Part shown: one piece after another, positions 36,801 through 45,213 of the stretch | Numbering within the stretch: position 1 is the first letter of the stretch | Layout of the letters: each line of letters starts with the position of its first letter | Origin: an uncultured Sphingobacteriales bacterium | GTDB lineage: Bacteria; Bacteroidota; Bacteroidia; Chitinophagales; Chitinophagaceae | DNA length: 64,000 nt | NCBI GenBank assembly: GCA_937871285.1 | Contig: CALMQS010000088.1 | Span: 1-64,000, forward strand | Direction of reading: 5' to 3' | Notes under the pieces: generated by a model | The model's input: the letters and a program-made list of their open reading frames with translations, nothing else | Told to the model about the DNA's origin: nothing | Databases searched by the model: none | Translations under genes and position numbers: made by a program

Positions 36801-37428
36801 GTTTGCTGATGGTGTTACAGATGAATTAAACAAAGCGGCAAAGTCCGATGTAAACATATCACAACTGGTAGCTACATTCAACAGCCTTTACAAGGGGGAA
36901 GTCGTAAAGAACTTTAGGTCGTTACAAGAGACGGTTCAAAAAATAAAGGATGCTTATTTTCAACTTATGCAGTCGGCCGCCTCGGATATGTCGGCCAAGT
37001 ATACACAATTGAAAAAAGATGCTGAGTCCTTAATTAAAGAAATTAGCAGTCTGCCAATAGATTTGAATAATGATGCAAACAGTAAAGCAAACAACATTCT
37101 GCAATATGCCACATACCGGACTTCCACCGTTGTAGATATCGATTATGATGTAAAAGATAAGCAAACGAGGTTCACGTATTCGGAAATGTTGTCCTTCATT
37201 CAATTGTTCAACACTTATAAAACAGAGTTAGAAATAATTAAGCCGGGTTTAATGCGAACGCCTCTGCCTACGCCGAAGCCTGGTACGCCGGTAACCCCGG
37301 GTATTAAAACCTATTCAGCTACCATACCCGGTAAGAAACTTAAGGTGACCGAATACAAAGTATGGTTACAGCAGGAGTTACAAAAGCTGGCGGGGGCATC
37401 CGATAATGATGAAATAGAAATTAATTAA
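33835..37428 (+). CDS. brxC: BREX P-loop ATPase BrxC
   Basis: An 1,197-aa AAA+-type protein (DUF499-related). The Walker A motif GFYGSGKSYFGK is at ~66-77, and a Walker B-like KVVFLFDEASEAIN at ~242. It continues through a winged-helix region (~440-530) and a long helical and coiled C-terminal half ending in a basic tail. BrxC is needed for both methylation and phage restriction. The frame is intact. Gaps to brxB (15 nt) and pglX (10 nt) place it in the same operon. Confidence 0.92.
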   Translation: MLIKDILTIDLSEDIKNVIDLEDISEAAIQSEIESYIITDGLAKEYSDFVSIFTSNIIETGVWLSGFYGSGKSYFGKLLGYMMSNRLINGTPARDRILQRFTGIDDEALVKNSIAKLNSINARVVFMDIAKQDTSKGFAYSLFRNFLKSLEVPENEHGFLLFSLMCDAAYRDINDFVQDKLGKSWNQIKSNRTLYIGKIKEIYIALGNAEPDYQNILTTIRREIDEFSASKLKDELNNYFKAVNDEKVVFLFDEASEAINQKKFTLLDLEGLSESLSSLGGKVWTIAIAQEKLDDVINNSNVSKAQLTKVTDRFKTKIHLEATEVDVIIRSRLLKKKNDAVKKLKDHYQSHSGKIADHSGLTGAGKTENVDSFVTYYPFYQNQFGLLQNFLFGRQGYASTKVAARGMIITTYDILKYEIQNEKLYNVATGWQIAKEAQPQPPVRLVNRYANADTILRNEHIDLPGRHLLETIHFLTEAEIAPTSLSNIVKSYIKLPEDYHASQTLITEALNALVEHKILLLSNGTYRITSDIEQRLLDEMNQYPVQTFKKKQQIITAFKNSASIKALAKINDNNTPYDFYITSDNDDELTNPALKQLKLKVKSLYSFGDDRNADIEQIKTQFQNDKDVIWLTPDNSQFKEIDKLLDEIERIKYLEEKYTNPNSDEGPIVRAFQAERSAKENRLKELVEQSLLHGDIIYLYNTAQLDRNNWQATLNGLQRQVIHNVYSQRLSTQLSDAIADRIIKEGNNQRLHTYFTSQGADFQFYDVHGNFIGESLKPAEHILYKIRNTFVDGHTLEKDLEQPPTGFGFGTVIATVAALMRGGKIMAKYNGLEKFSWKDDGVSNIFSAAREFRKASFKAIAKSLNTTQKNSIVTGLQELDCETHIGKKIDWNTNDFDLVNAVRELAKRFCDKVDDMKRQNKDFETLFGNLELCKDRLGSFTGAVSEANYIDKAENYLSQTVVYADAINEIDKAEKFIRNNLEKLRLWKTFADGVTDELNKAAKSDVNISQLVATFNSLYKGEVVKNFRSLQETVQKIKDAYFQLMQSAASDMSAKYTQLKKDAESLIKEISSLPIDLNNDANSKANNILQYATYRTSTVVDIDYDVKDKQTRFTYSEMLSFIQLFNTYKTELEIIKPGLMRTPLPTPKPGTPVTPGIKTYSATIPGKKLKVTEYKVWLQQELQKLAGASDNDEIEIN

Positions 37429-37438
37429 TAGAACGGAA

Positions 37439-40400
37439 ATGAAATTAGCCGACCACGTTGAACACATACGAAAACTGATCGATACTGCCTTTCGCAATCG
37501 CCTGGGCAGGATGGGTATTATGGAAACAAGTGTGCTGATTCGTAGTTCAGTGCCGAATGAATACCTGGGCGATAGAATCAGGATTGATTCCCTAACAGAG
37601 ATTTGGACTGCTGAAACAGGTAGTGCGGAAAATGCATATGAGAAACTTGTGGAAGAGTTAACATTCACTTTATTCAATCGCCTGGCTGCTTTAAAGGTGA
37701 TGGAAGCCCATACCTTGCATCCCGAGATTGTTACCCGGAGGAGCCAGCATGGTGATCGCTCTTTTGCTCACAAACATTGGCTGGAGCAAAACCCTAACGG
37801 GCGAAATAAGGAAATGGAAGGACTGGTTCGTTTTATGGAAGATCAATTGGCTGCATTGGCAGGCGATATTCCTTTATTCAGCCCACAGCACCCTTATCAT
37901 TTATTACCAACTGCCATTGAATTGAGTGGCATTATGAATGCCTTTAACCAGGTGGAAACAGATGCACAGGTCGAAGAAAATATTTGGCAAAGCGATGATG
38001 TGCTGGGGTGGCTCTACGAAAGCTACAACAATTACAAAAAAGCAGCTCACAAAGAAAGTGGCGATAAAACAGAGTTCAACAAAGTAAGCATACAAAGCCA
38101 GGTATATACTCCCCGATGGGTGGTGAAATTTTTGGTAGATAATAGTTTAGGGAAGCTATACCTCGAGATGTATCCGGATAGCGATATAAAAAATCGCTAT
38201 AAAATTGCCAATGCACCCAAAACAAGAACAAGAGAACCGAAGTCATTAACAGAAATCAGAATGATTGATCCTGCCACAGGTAGCGGAAACTTTCTGTTGT
38301 ATGGCTTCGATCTGTTTTACGATTTGTATACCGACCAGATTGACAACTATGGTGCAGATTATGACGACCGCAAAATTGCGGAATTAATCATTGCTCACAA
38401 CCTGCACGGGGTTGACCTGGACGATAGGGTTATCCAGTTGGCTCAATTGGGTTTGTACATTAAAGCGAAACGCAAAAAACGTTCTGCAAAAATTGAACAC
38501 TTCAACATTGTAAGCTCCGATTTTTATTTACCGGAATACGTTACCGTAAAACATTTGTTTGAAAGTGAAGAACCGCTAAGCCCTGAACTGGAAAAAATTG
38601 TAACCGACCTCTGGGCAGATCTGCAGCAAGCCTACAAGTTTGGTGCATTGATACGCCTGGAAGAAAAATTCAGTTTGCGGTTGCATGGTTTGGTGCAGCA
38701 GTTTGAAAGAACGCAGATGCAATTATTCTCGGCTCAAACATTAGCCAGTTATGAAAACTTCAGAGATAATTTTTTTACCAACCTCCAAAAAGCAGTAGCC
38801 CAAAACACGGCTAAACAAGGGCAAACCTTCCTGAATACAAAAACCCGGGATGCCATTACCTTTTTGCAATTACTTACACAGAAATACGATGTGGCAGTTG
38901 CCAACCCACCTTATACAGATAGTGCAGACTTTGGCACGGAACTGAAAAAGTTTGTGGATGCCAATTACAAGCAACCCTATAAATTCAACTCCAACCTGTA
39001 TGCTGCGTTTATTAAGCGTTGTTGCGAACTGACAGACGAAACAGGTTATGTAGCGTTGATACATCCGCACACGTTCATGTTTATTAAAACATTTGAAGAT
39101 GTAAGGAAATATCTCATTGAACATACACATATTGACTTGCTGGTGGATTACGGTCTTGACCGGGTAAATCTATTTGGTCCAGGCATTCTTTTAGATGCCA
39201 CATGGTATGTATTGAGTAAAAATAAAAAGGATGAGACTGGCATCTACTTTAACATCACGGCCAATCAACAGGAGAAAACCAAGCAAGGCTCATTAGAACA
39301 AGCTTATGATGATGTAATTCATAAACGCACCAACAATAGGGTGTACACCCTCCCCCAAGAAAAATTAAAAATTATTGAAGGCTGGCCTTTTATTTACTGG
39401 ATAAGTGATGGATTTCGGGAGAAGTTTAAAGAGAAGACGGTAAACGTAATCGCAAGTGTTACAGAAGGTTTTAAATCAAATAACAATGAAAAAATACTAA
39501 GACACATCTGGGAAGTTTGTAAGGAAATATCTGCAATTGAAAATTATGTATTCTATACCAAGGGGGGTAAGTATAACAAGTGGTACGGCAATATTTGGTT
39601 AGCAATAACATGGTTAGATAATGGAGACAACCAATTGGCAAATGGTGCAAGTTTGACCAGCAAGGATTTATATTTTAAGGAAGGAATTACATACACTAAA
39701 TCTGGATCTAAAGGGCCCTCTTTTAGATACTTGCCATCAAAATTAATTTTTGATAGTGGAAGCCCTTCTATCTTTCTTTCTGATATTCATTACAATCTAA
39801 ATTACTTATTGGCTTTCTTAAATTCATTCCTTGGGCAGTACGTATTGAATTGCTTAAATCCTACTGTAAATATTCAGGTAAGTGATATAAAAAGATTACC
39901 GATTGTAAAGCCACCCCGGCTTATAGAGGAGAATATTTCTGCATTGGCGGGCGAAAACGTTTTTATCAAAAAAGGGCTTAACTCTTTTCGGGTAATTGAA
40001 ACCGATTTTACAAATACTCCAATATTGGCTTATTCAGATTCTTCGCTTAAAGACCGCTTAATAAGATACTTCAATTTTGAGAATGCTCAAATAACTCAGG
40101 TGTTGTTGAATGAAGCAGTCATCAATCAGCTTATTTTCAAAGTATATGATTTAAGCGAAGAAGATAGGCTTCAAGTGGAAACAAAAATGGGCAAACCAGT
40201 TGGTAAATTACCTGTTTTAAATGTTGCCCGAAAAGCCTATCAATTGGAACATGCCCTGGAACAGGAAATTGTAAAAAAGCATATAGCCAACCTTGAAGCA
40301 ATTGAATTTGATGCGCAACAAGTTGAGGCAATAAAATCTGAATTGAGGTCCTTGTATCAAAGCAACAATGACCTTGAAGAATTTTGCATTCGTCATCAGG

Positions 40401-41125
40401 TAAATCCCATCAATGTCTGGTATTGGTTTAAAGTAAGCAAGGTATTGCCACAAGCCCGTGTTGCTGAAATAGCTTTAGAGTTTTTGGCAGATGCTTTCCG
40501 TACCATCCTCATAGCAGATGAAGATGGTATAGTGCCTTTGGTTGGTTTGCCTGGCGAACCACGGTTAATGGATCGCTTTGAGGAGTATTGTTTTAGTAAA
40601 GGTTTTACTTCTGCCCAAATCATGCAATTAGACGCCTTGATAGGCCGCCCTGTCAATGAGTATGTAGAACATTATTTCTTCAAGAATTTCAGTGATCACC
40701 TCAACCTGTTTATGTACCTGCCCAAAACGCCGTTCATCTGGCATCTCAGCAGTGGGGAATATCAGGGCTTTGAAACATACATCATTATTTACAAATGGAA
40801 CAGGGATAGTTTATACAAATTAAAAAGTAACTATCTCAGCAAACGAACTGAAAGCCTGCAGTATCGCTTACAGCAAATTGCAGATAGCACCACCGGCCAG
40901 GCACAAACAGAAAAAGAAACCATTCGCCTGCAGTTGCAGGAAATAGATGCCTTCGCCCAAAAAATTGATCAACTAATAGCAGAAGGCTACGATCCTAAGC
41001 TGGATGATGGTGTGGGTAAAAACATTGCACCATTACAAGCAAAGGGAATGTTGAAAGCAGAAGTATTGAAAACAACCGGTGGGCAAAAGTCTCAGTTAAA
41101 TAAATACTTAAATGCTGATTGGTAA
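37439..41125 (+). CDS. pglX: BREX adenine-specific DNA methyltransferase PglX (BrxX)
   Basis: A 1,228-aa N6-adenine methyltransferase that marks host DNA at a non-palindromic site. The SAM-binding motif DPATGSGNFLLYGFDLFYD is at ~277-295 and the catalytic NPPY at ~487-490 (VAVANPPYTDSADFG). The region ~640-830 between the catalytic domain and the helical C-terminus should hold target recognition (SNNNEKILRHIWEVCKEIS, NIWLAITWLDNGD). A G6 run (39562-39567) in that region is a possible slippage site. Operon position after brxC is standard; an AbiE pair with its own promoter follows 174 nt later. Confidence 0.93.
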   Translation: MKLADHVEHIRKLIDTAFRNRLGRMGIMETSVLIRSSVPNEYLGDRIRIDSLTEIWTAETGSAENAYEKLVEELTFTLFNRLAALKVMEAHTLHPEIVTRRSQHGDRSFAHKHWLEQNPNGRNKEMEGLVRFMEDQLAALAGDIPLFSPQHPYHLLPTAIELSGIMNAFNQVETDAQVEENIWQSDDVLGWLYESYNNYKKAAHKESGDKTEFNKVSIQSQVYTPRWVVKFLVDNSLGKLYLEMYPDSDIKNRYKIANAPKTRTREPKSLTEIRMIDPATGSGNFLLYGFDLFYDLYTDQIDNYGADYDDRKIAELIIAHNLHGVDLDDRVIQLAQLGLYIKAKRKKRSAKIEHFNIVSSDFYLPEYVTVKHLFESEEPLSPELEKIVTDLWADLQQAYKFGALIRLEEKFSLRLHGLVQQFERTQMQLFSAQTLASYENFRDNFFTNLQKAVAQNTAKQGQTFLNTKTRDAITFLQLLTQKYDVAVANPPYTDSADFGTELKKFVDANYKQPYKFNSNLYAAFIKRCCELTDETGYVALIHPHTFMFIKTFEDVRKYLIEHTHIDLLVDYGLDRVNLFGPGILLDATWYVLSKNKKDETGIYFNITANQQEKTKQGSLEQAYDDVIHKRTNNRVYTLPQEKLKIIEGWPFIYWISDGFREKFKEKTVNVIASVTEGFKSNNNEKILRHIWEVCKEISAIENYVFYTKGGKYNKWYGNIWLAITWLDNGDNQLANGASLTSKDLYFKEGITYTKSGSKGPSFRYLPSKLIFDSGSPSIFLSDIHYNLNYLLAFLNSFLGQYVLNCLNPTVNIQVSDIKRLPIVKPPRLIEENISALAGENVFIKKGLNSFRVIETDFTNTPILAYSDSSLKDRLIRYFNFENAQITQVLLNEAVINQLIFKVYDLSEEDRLQVETKMGKPVGKLPVLNVARKAYQLEHALEQEIVKKHIANLEAIEFDAQQVEAIKSELRSLYQSNNDLEEFCIRHQVNPINVWYWFKVSKVLPQARVAEIALEFLADAFRTILIADEDGIVPLVGLPGEPRLMDRFEEYCFSKGFTSAQIMQLDALIGRPVNEYVEHYFFKNFSDHLNLFMYLPKTPFIWHLSSGEYQGFETYIIIYKWNRDSLYKLKSNYLSKRTESLQYRLQQIADSTTGQAQTEKETIRLQLQEIDAFAQKIDQLIAEGYDPKLDDGVGKNIAPLQAKGMLKAEVLKTTGGQKSQLNKYLNADW

Positions 41126-41196
41126 ATATAATTACGAATTAGGAGTTTGGAAATGATTTTTGAGCGAGGAGAATGGTCACAAATTTCGACAAGATA

Positions 41197-41290
41197 TGTA
41201 ACAAATGAAGAATGGTTTTGTAACAAATGTTTTCTTTTTTTGTTACAAAAGGAATACAGTCTGTAACAAATATTTGCTAAATTTGTTACA
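41197..41290 (+). promoter_or_regulatory. abiE operator array and promoter inside the BREX operon
   Basis: Three dyads share one geometry, TGTAACAAA-N11-TTTGTTACA: 41197-41225 (one mismatch), 41219-41247 and 41262-41290 (both perfect). Their starts are 22 and 43 nt apart, close to two and four helical turns. The spacers differ while the arms do not. TAAATTTG (41278-41285), a -7 box match, lies inside the last dyad, and the abiEi ATG is 10 nt beyond it. AbiEi antitoxins are known to repress their own promoters through inverted repeats, so this is very likely its operator. Confidence 0.75.
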
Positions 41291-41299
41291 AAAATAGAA

Positions 41300-41908
41300 A
41301 TGGCAAGTATAGAAGACAAAATATTAAAGCAAATAGAGGCCCTTCCTAAGGGGGAGCTATTGCTTCCTGCCGATTTCAGTGAACTTGGATCATCAGAGGC
41401 GGTGAGGCTATCACTGTTTAGGTTAGAAAAAGAAGGCGTGATAAGCAGAGTAGCCCAGGGAATATATGTTCGCCCCAAAGAGAGCAGTTTAATAGGGAAG
41501 CTTGTACCCACAGCCGAAGAAGTGGCGGAAGCTATTGCCAAGCGGGATAGAATAAGAACTGTTCCTACAGGAAGCTATGCTTTAAACGCTTTGGGGTTGA
41601 GTACACAAGTGCCCATGAATATTGTGTTGCTTACAGATGGTTCACCCCGTGAAATAAAAGTGGGCAAACGAAAAATAAAGTTTAAAAAAACCACCCCTAA
41701 AAACCTCCTGGCAAAAGGTAAAATAAGCCGGTTGGTGATACAGGCATTAAAAGAAATCGGCAACGGTAAAGTAAGCGAAGAAGAGGAAAAAAAGATTATT
41801 GACTTATTGAAAAAGGAAGATGAAAAGGACTTTAAACACGACATAGCCTTAGCACCGGTATGGATTCAAAAAATTATGAAAAAAGCATTGAACGATGGCA
41901 AAAATTGA
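41300..41908 (+). CDS. abiEi: AbiEi-type antitoxin (DUF6088) within BREX
   Basis: A 202-aa protein of the type IV AbiEi/DUF6088 antitoxin family. The N-terminal winged helix (EDKILKQIEALPKGELLLPA, then LFRLEKEGVISRVAQGIYV; ~5-62) binds DNA, and the C-terminal part (TGSYALNALGLSTQVPMNIV, RKIKFKKTTPKNLLAKGK) counters the toxin without known direct contact. The ATG at 41300 follows the operator array by 10 nt. It overlaps the toxin gene by 14 nt. Known family members autoregulate negatively. Confidence 0.85.
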   Translation: MASIEDKILKQIEALPKGELLLPADFSELGSSEAVRLSLFRLEKEGVISRVAQGIYVRPKESSLIGKLVPTAEEVAEAIAKRDRIRTVPTGSYALNALGLSTQVPMNIVLLTDGSPREIKVGKRKIKFKKTTPKNLLAKGKISRLVIQALKEIGNGKVSEEEEKKIIDLLKKEDEKDFKHDIALAPVWIQKIMKKALNDGKN

Positions 41909-42941
41909 TTTTTACAGCATAGAGAAAACAGAGAAAGAAGCCATTTTTAATGCTATAGCAAACGCAAAGGGAATGACGCCCTTTGCTGTAGAAAAAGACT
42001 GGTGGGTAAGCCGCACCCTGGATATTATTTTTCAAATGGACATAGCCAAACATTTGGTGTTTAAAGGGGGTACATCACTAAGTAAGGCGTGGAAGCTGAT
42101 AAACCGCTTTTCAGAAGATATTGATTTGGCTATTGATAAAGAGTTTTTTGAAGGCTATAAAGGGGATATTACAAGAACACAAGTATCGAAGCTAAGAAAG
42201 GAAGCAGGAGTATATACTACAGGAACTTTCTTTGCAGAATTGCAGGAAGCGTTCAAGGCAAAAGGCTTTAATCACCTTGATTTTAAAGTGATTGATACCG
42301 GAGAAAGTGACCAGGATCCCAGGATCATTGAAATACATTACCAAAATATTATACCCAAACCCACTGAATATGTTTTACCAAGGGTACAAATAGAAATCAG
42401 TTGCAGATCGTTACGGGAACCGTTTACTGTTCAAAATTTTGGTTCGTTGGTAGATGAAAGTTATTCCGATAGTGACTTTGCCGACCCCTTATTTGAAGTG
42501 CCTACCGTAAATCCGGAACGAACCTTTTTAGAGAAGTTGTTCTTATTACACGAAGAGTTTCATCGTCCGGAAGAAAAAATGCGGGTGGATAGATTAAGCC
42601 GCCATCTGTATGATATATACCATCTCACTAAAGCAGGTATTGCAGAAAAAGCAATAAGCGATAAAGAGTTGTATGAAACCATTGTAGCACATCGATACAA
42701 GTTTTCAAGAATAGGTGATGTGGATTACAACAGGCATAATCCTAAAACACTTAATCCAATTCCAGTTGAAGAAAAAATGGCTGAATGGAAAGCTGATTAT
42801 ACCAAAATGAAGGAGGATATGATCTATGAAGAGAATAAGCCTTCTTTTGAAGACCTGATTAATAATTTGAATGCTGTAAGAACCCTGCTTCAGGAATTGG
42901 ATTGGCAATTTGAACTTGAGTTTCCTATTCCTAATTCCTAA
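41895..42941 (+). CDS. abiEii: AbiEii-type nucleotidyltransferase toxin within BREX
   Basis: A 348-aa member of the AbiEii/AbiGii nucleotidyltransferase family. The polymerase-beta-like signature is intact: LVFKGGTSLSKAW (~55-67) and the metal-binding SEDIDLAID (D75, D77). Known AbiEii toxins are GTP- or nucleotide-transferring enzymes that block growth, some by modifying tRNA acceptor ends. The C-terminal region (NPERTFLEKLFLLHEEFHRP, HLYDIYHL) is typical. The ORF overlaps its antitoxin and ends 20 nt before pglZ, so read-through from here could also drive pglZ-brxL. Confidence 0.88.
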   Translation: MAKIDFYSIEKTEKEAIFNAIANAKGMTPFAVEKDWWVSRTLDIIFQMDIAKHLVFKGGTSLSKAWKLINRFSEDIDLAIDKEFFEGYKGDITRTQVSKLRKEAGVYTTGTFFAELQEAFKAKGFNHLDFKVIDTGESDQDPRIIEIHYQNIIPKPTEYVLPRVQIEISCRSLREPFTVQNFGSLVDESYSDSDFADPLFEVPTVNPERTFLEKLFLLHEEFHRPEEKMRVDRLSRHLYDIYHLTKAGIAEKAISDKELYETIVAHRYKFSRIGDVDYNRHNPKTLNPIPVEEKMAEWKADYTKMKEDMIYEENKPSFEDLINNLNAVRTLLQELDWQFELEFPIPNS

Positions 42942-42961
42942 TTGAAAAATCCTAATTGACT

Positions 42962-45199
42962 ATGACAGAACAATGGCTCATACAAGATATTAAGAAGTTA
43001 TTGCAACATCGAAACCGTGTTGTACTGCTGGACCCAACAGGCCAGTGTAGTTTTGCTTTGCCTATTCTGCAACAAAACCATATTAATACAATTCAAACAG
43101 ATAACAACATTACTGAGCAATGGCAGCAAGAGAAAGAAGAACTGATGTTACGTCATGAAGCAGAAACAACCTTTAAAGAAAAGCCTCTTGTATTTTATGT
43201 CACCCGTCCGCAAGATAAACTCAGTTTTCTTTTCGATTATTGCTTTACACATGGCTGCCTCGATCTGAGCCATCCTCAGGATTGGTTAAAGAAAAAAATA
43301 TTTACCCATACCGGTTTGCAGGTGCAGTTAGATAATCCCATGCTGCTTACCGCAGCAAAATTGGGCATTGGCAAAGACATTGCCTGGTGGAAAAAAATAG
43401 TGCAGGATTTAGAAGAAGTAATCAACCTGGATGATGAGTTGTTGCCATTTGTACACAACCCTGATGCTTATTTAAATACCAGGGACGCTGACATCAAAAG
43501 ATTGTTTGAAGAAAAACTGCATGAGTTATTAAGTCAGCAATATATAAGCAAGCCACCAAAAACATTGGCAGATGAAGTGGTAAAAAGAATGTTGGATGGT
43601 TTGGTAAATAATGAAATTTCTGAAACGCTGTTGGCTTTGTACTATAAATGGGCCGACAGTGCCACTTACCGTCCTTCGTTAGAAACATATATCCGCAACT
43701 ATAAATTGAACGGAACTGCAAACCCCTGGAATGTCCATCCCGATCATTGTTTTGAAAAACTGGATTTGCTTGCATTAAAGCAAATTGCGGAGAACATCCG
43801 GGATAAGTCATTTGTAAGCGATAAACTGCAAAAACTAGAGAAACGAATATTTTCATCCAGGTCTCAACTTTTTGTGCCCGCCTGGTGGCACGATGTCGTG
43901 GTCTTGTTCCATGCAGATACAAATCCTCTATCAGTCTGCAACAGCCTGAATGCTTTTATAGAGTATTACACCGGCACGTTCTCAAAGGTGGATAGAGCCA
44001 TCCGGAATTTATATGAAGTATTTTTAAATGACGGATTTATTATTCGTCCTTTGCAGGAATACTATGAAGGCTTGAATCATTTGTTACTTCAAACCTGGTT
44101 TGGCTTTTATTCCGAATACAAATCGGATCAGCAAAGTTATTTGCCAAAACTGTTTTCCACTGCAAAGCCTAAAACAGCAGTTATTGTTGGCGATGGTGTG
44201 CGCTATGAGATTGCTGATTTTGTAGCCAACGAATTGCAAAAGCACTCCAAGGTGGAAAAGCAAATCATGATGGCCGATATGCCATCTGAAACTGAACACA
44301 ACATGAGTGCTTTATATGTAGGGAACAAAAAAGTTGTTTCGTTGCATAAAGACCGTGAAGCAAGTCTGACGAGAACAACGGGTAAAGCTATTGTTTATAT
44401 GCCTTTGGAACAATTGAACTATGGGATAGAAGCAGATTATCTCGTATTAACTTACAAAGATATTGACAGCGCCGGAGAAAAATTACAACAAGCTGCTATT
44501 AAGTTATTCTCGGAGTTTGAAGCAGTGTTGGTAGATAAAATTGCCATGCTGTTAAATATTGGCTATCAGGAAGTATACCTAGTAACCGATCATGGTTTTG
44601 TACTTACAGGTTTATTGGATGAGGCAGATAAGATAGAACCGAATGCAACAGGTAAGAAAGAAGTACATGAACGCTTTATTCGAACAGTAGATAAACAAGC
44701 CAACAGCGAATGGTTGGCTTTTGAGGAAGCTTATGCAGAATACAAGTATGTGTACGCTGCAAAGAATCATCGTCCATTCAAATCAAAAGGTGTTTATGGG
44801 TTTTCACATGGAGGCTTTACACCACAGGAGATCATTATCCCAAAATTCAAGTTTTCCAAAATAAAATCTCAGACATCACAATTGGACGTTTTCATTTCCA
44901 ACAAACAGGAACTGACCGATACGCCAAGTGAATTGTTTGTAATCAGGTTAGATGCACCAAAGGCGCCAAAAGACTTGTTTAGCGGTATAAGAAAAGTGCA
45001 GATAAAGCTATATGCAGGCAATAAGGAATACCAGGGCAGTGATATTTTTTCAATTGAGTCAAACTCAATCGTGGATAAGGAGTTTTCATTTAGTGGGAAT
45101 ACCCAGGTACAGGCAGTATTGCTGGATGCAATAACACAGGAACAATTGGATACAGCGATCATAAAAAAATCTAACCTCCGGGATCTGGGAGGCTTATAA
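42962..45199 (+). CDS. pglZ: BREX phosphatase-fold protein PglZ (BrxZ)
   Basis: A 745-aa protein of the type I BREX PglZ family. The alkaline-phosphatase-superfamily PglZ domain begins at KPKTAVIVGDGVRYEIADFV (~402-421) and includes YLVTDHGFVLTG (~539-550) and KSKGVYGFSHGGFTPQEIII near ~610-630, whose Asp/His residues match metal ligands. A frame start at TTG 42956 exists; the ATG at 42962 is preferred. PglZ is the signature protein of all BREX types, with reported metal-dependent nuclease activity in some. It lies 14 nt before brxL. Confidence 0.92.
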   Translation: MTEQWLIQDIKKLLQHRNRVVLLDPTGQCSFALPILQQNHINTIQTDNNITEQWQQEKEELMLRHEAETTFKEKPLVFYVTRPQDKLSFLFDYCFTHGCLDLSHPQDWLKKKIFTHTGLQVQLDNPMLLTAAKLGIGKDIAWWKKIVQDLEEVINLDDELLPFVHNPDAYLNTRDADIKRLFEEKLHELLSQQYISKPPKTLADEVVKRMLDGLVNNEISETLLALYYKWADSATYRPSLETYIRNYKLNGTANPWNVHPDHCFEKLDLLALKQIAENIRDKSFVSDKLQKLEKRIFSSRSQLFVPAWWHDVVVLFHADTNPLSVCNSLNAFIEYYTGTFSKVDRAIRNLYEVFLNDGFIIRPLQEYYEGLNHLLLQTWFGFYSEYKSDQQSYLPKLFSTAKPKTAVIVGDGVRYEIADFVANELQKHSKVEKQIMMADMPSETEHNMSALYVGNKKVVSLHKDREASLTRTTGKAIVYMPLEQLNYGIEADYLVLTYKDIDSAGEKLQQAAIKLFSEFEAVLVDKIAMLLNIGYQEVYLVTDHGFVLTGLLDEADKIEPNATGKKEVHERFIRTVDKQANSEWLAFEEAYAEYKYVYAAKNHRPFKSKGVYGFSHGGFTPQEIIIPKFKFSKIKSQTSQLDVFISNKQELTDTPSELFVIRLDAPKAPKDLFSGIRKVQIKLYAGNKEYQGSDIFSIESNSIVDKEFSFSGNTQVQAVLLDAITQEQLDTAIIKKSNLRDLGGL

Positions 45200-45213
45200 T
45201 AAAACGAACCAAC

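Noticed and set aside
41092..41541. 149-aa minus-strand frame across the pglX-abiEi gap
   Set aside because: It covers the operator array and the start of abiEi in antisense; it has no family match and no promoter.
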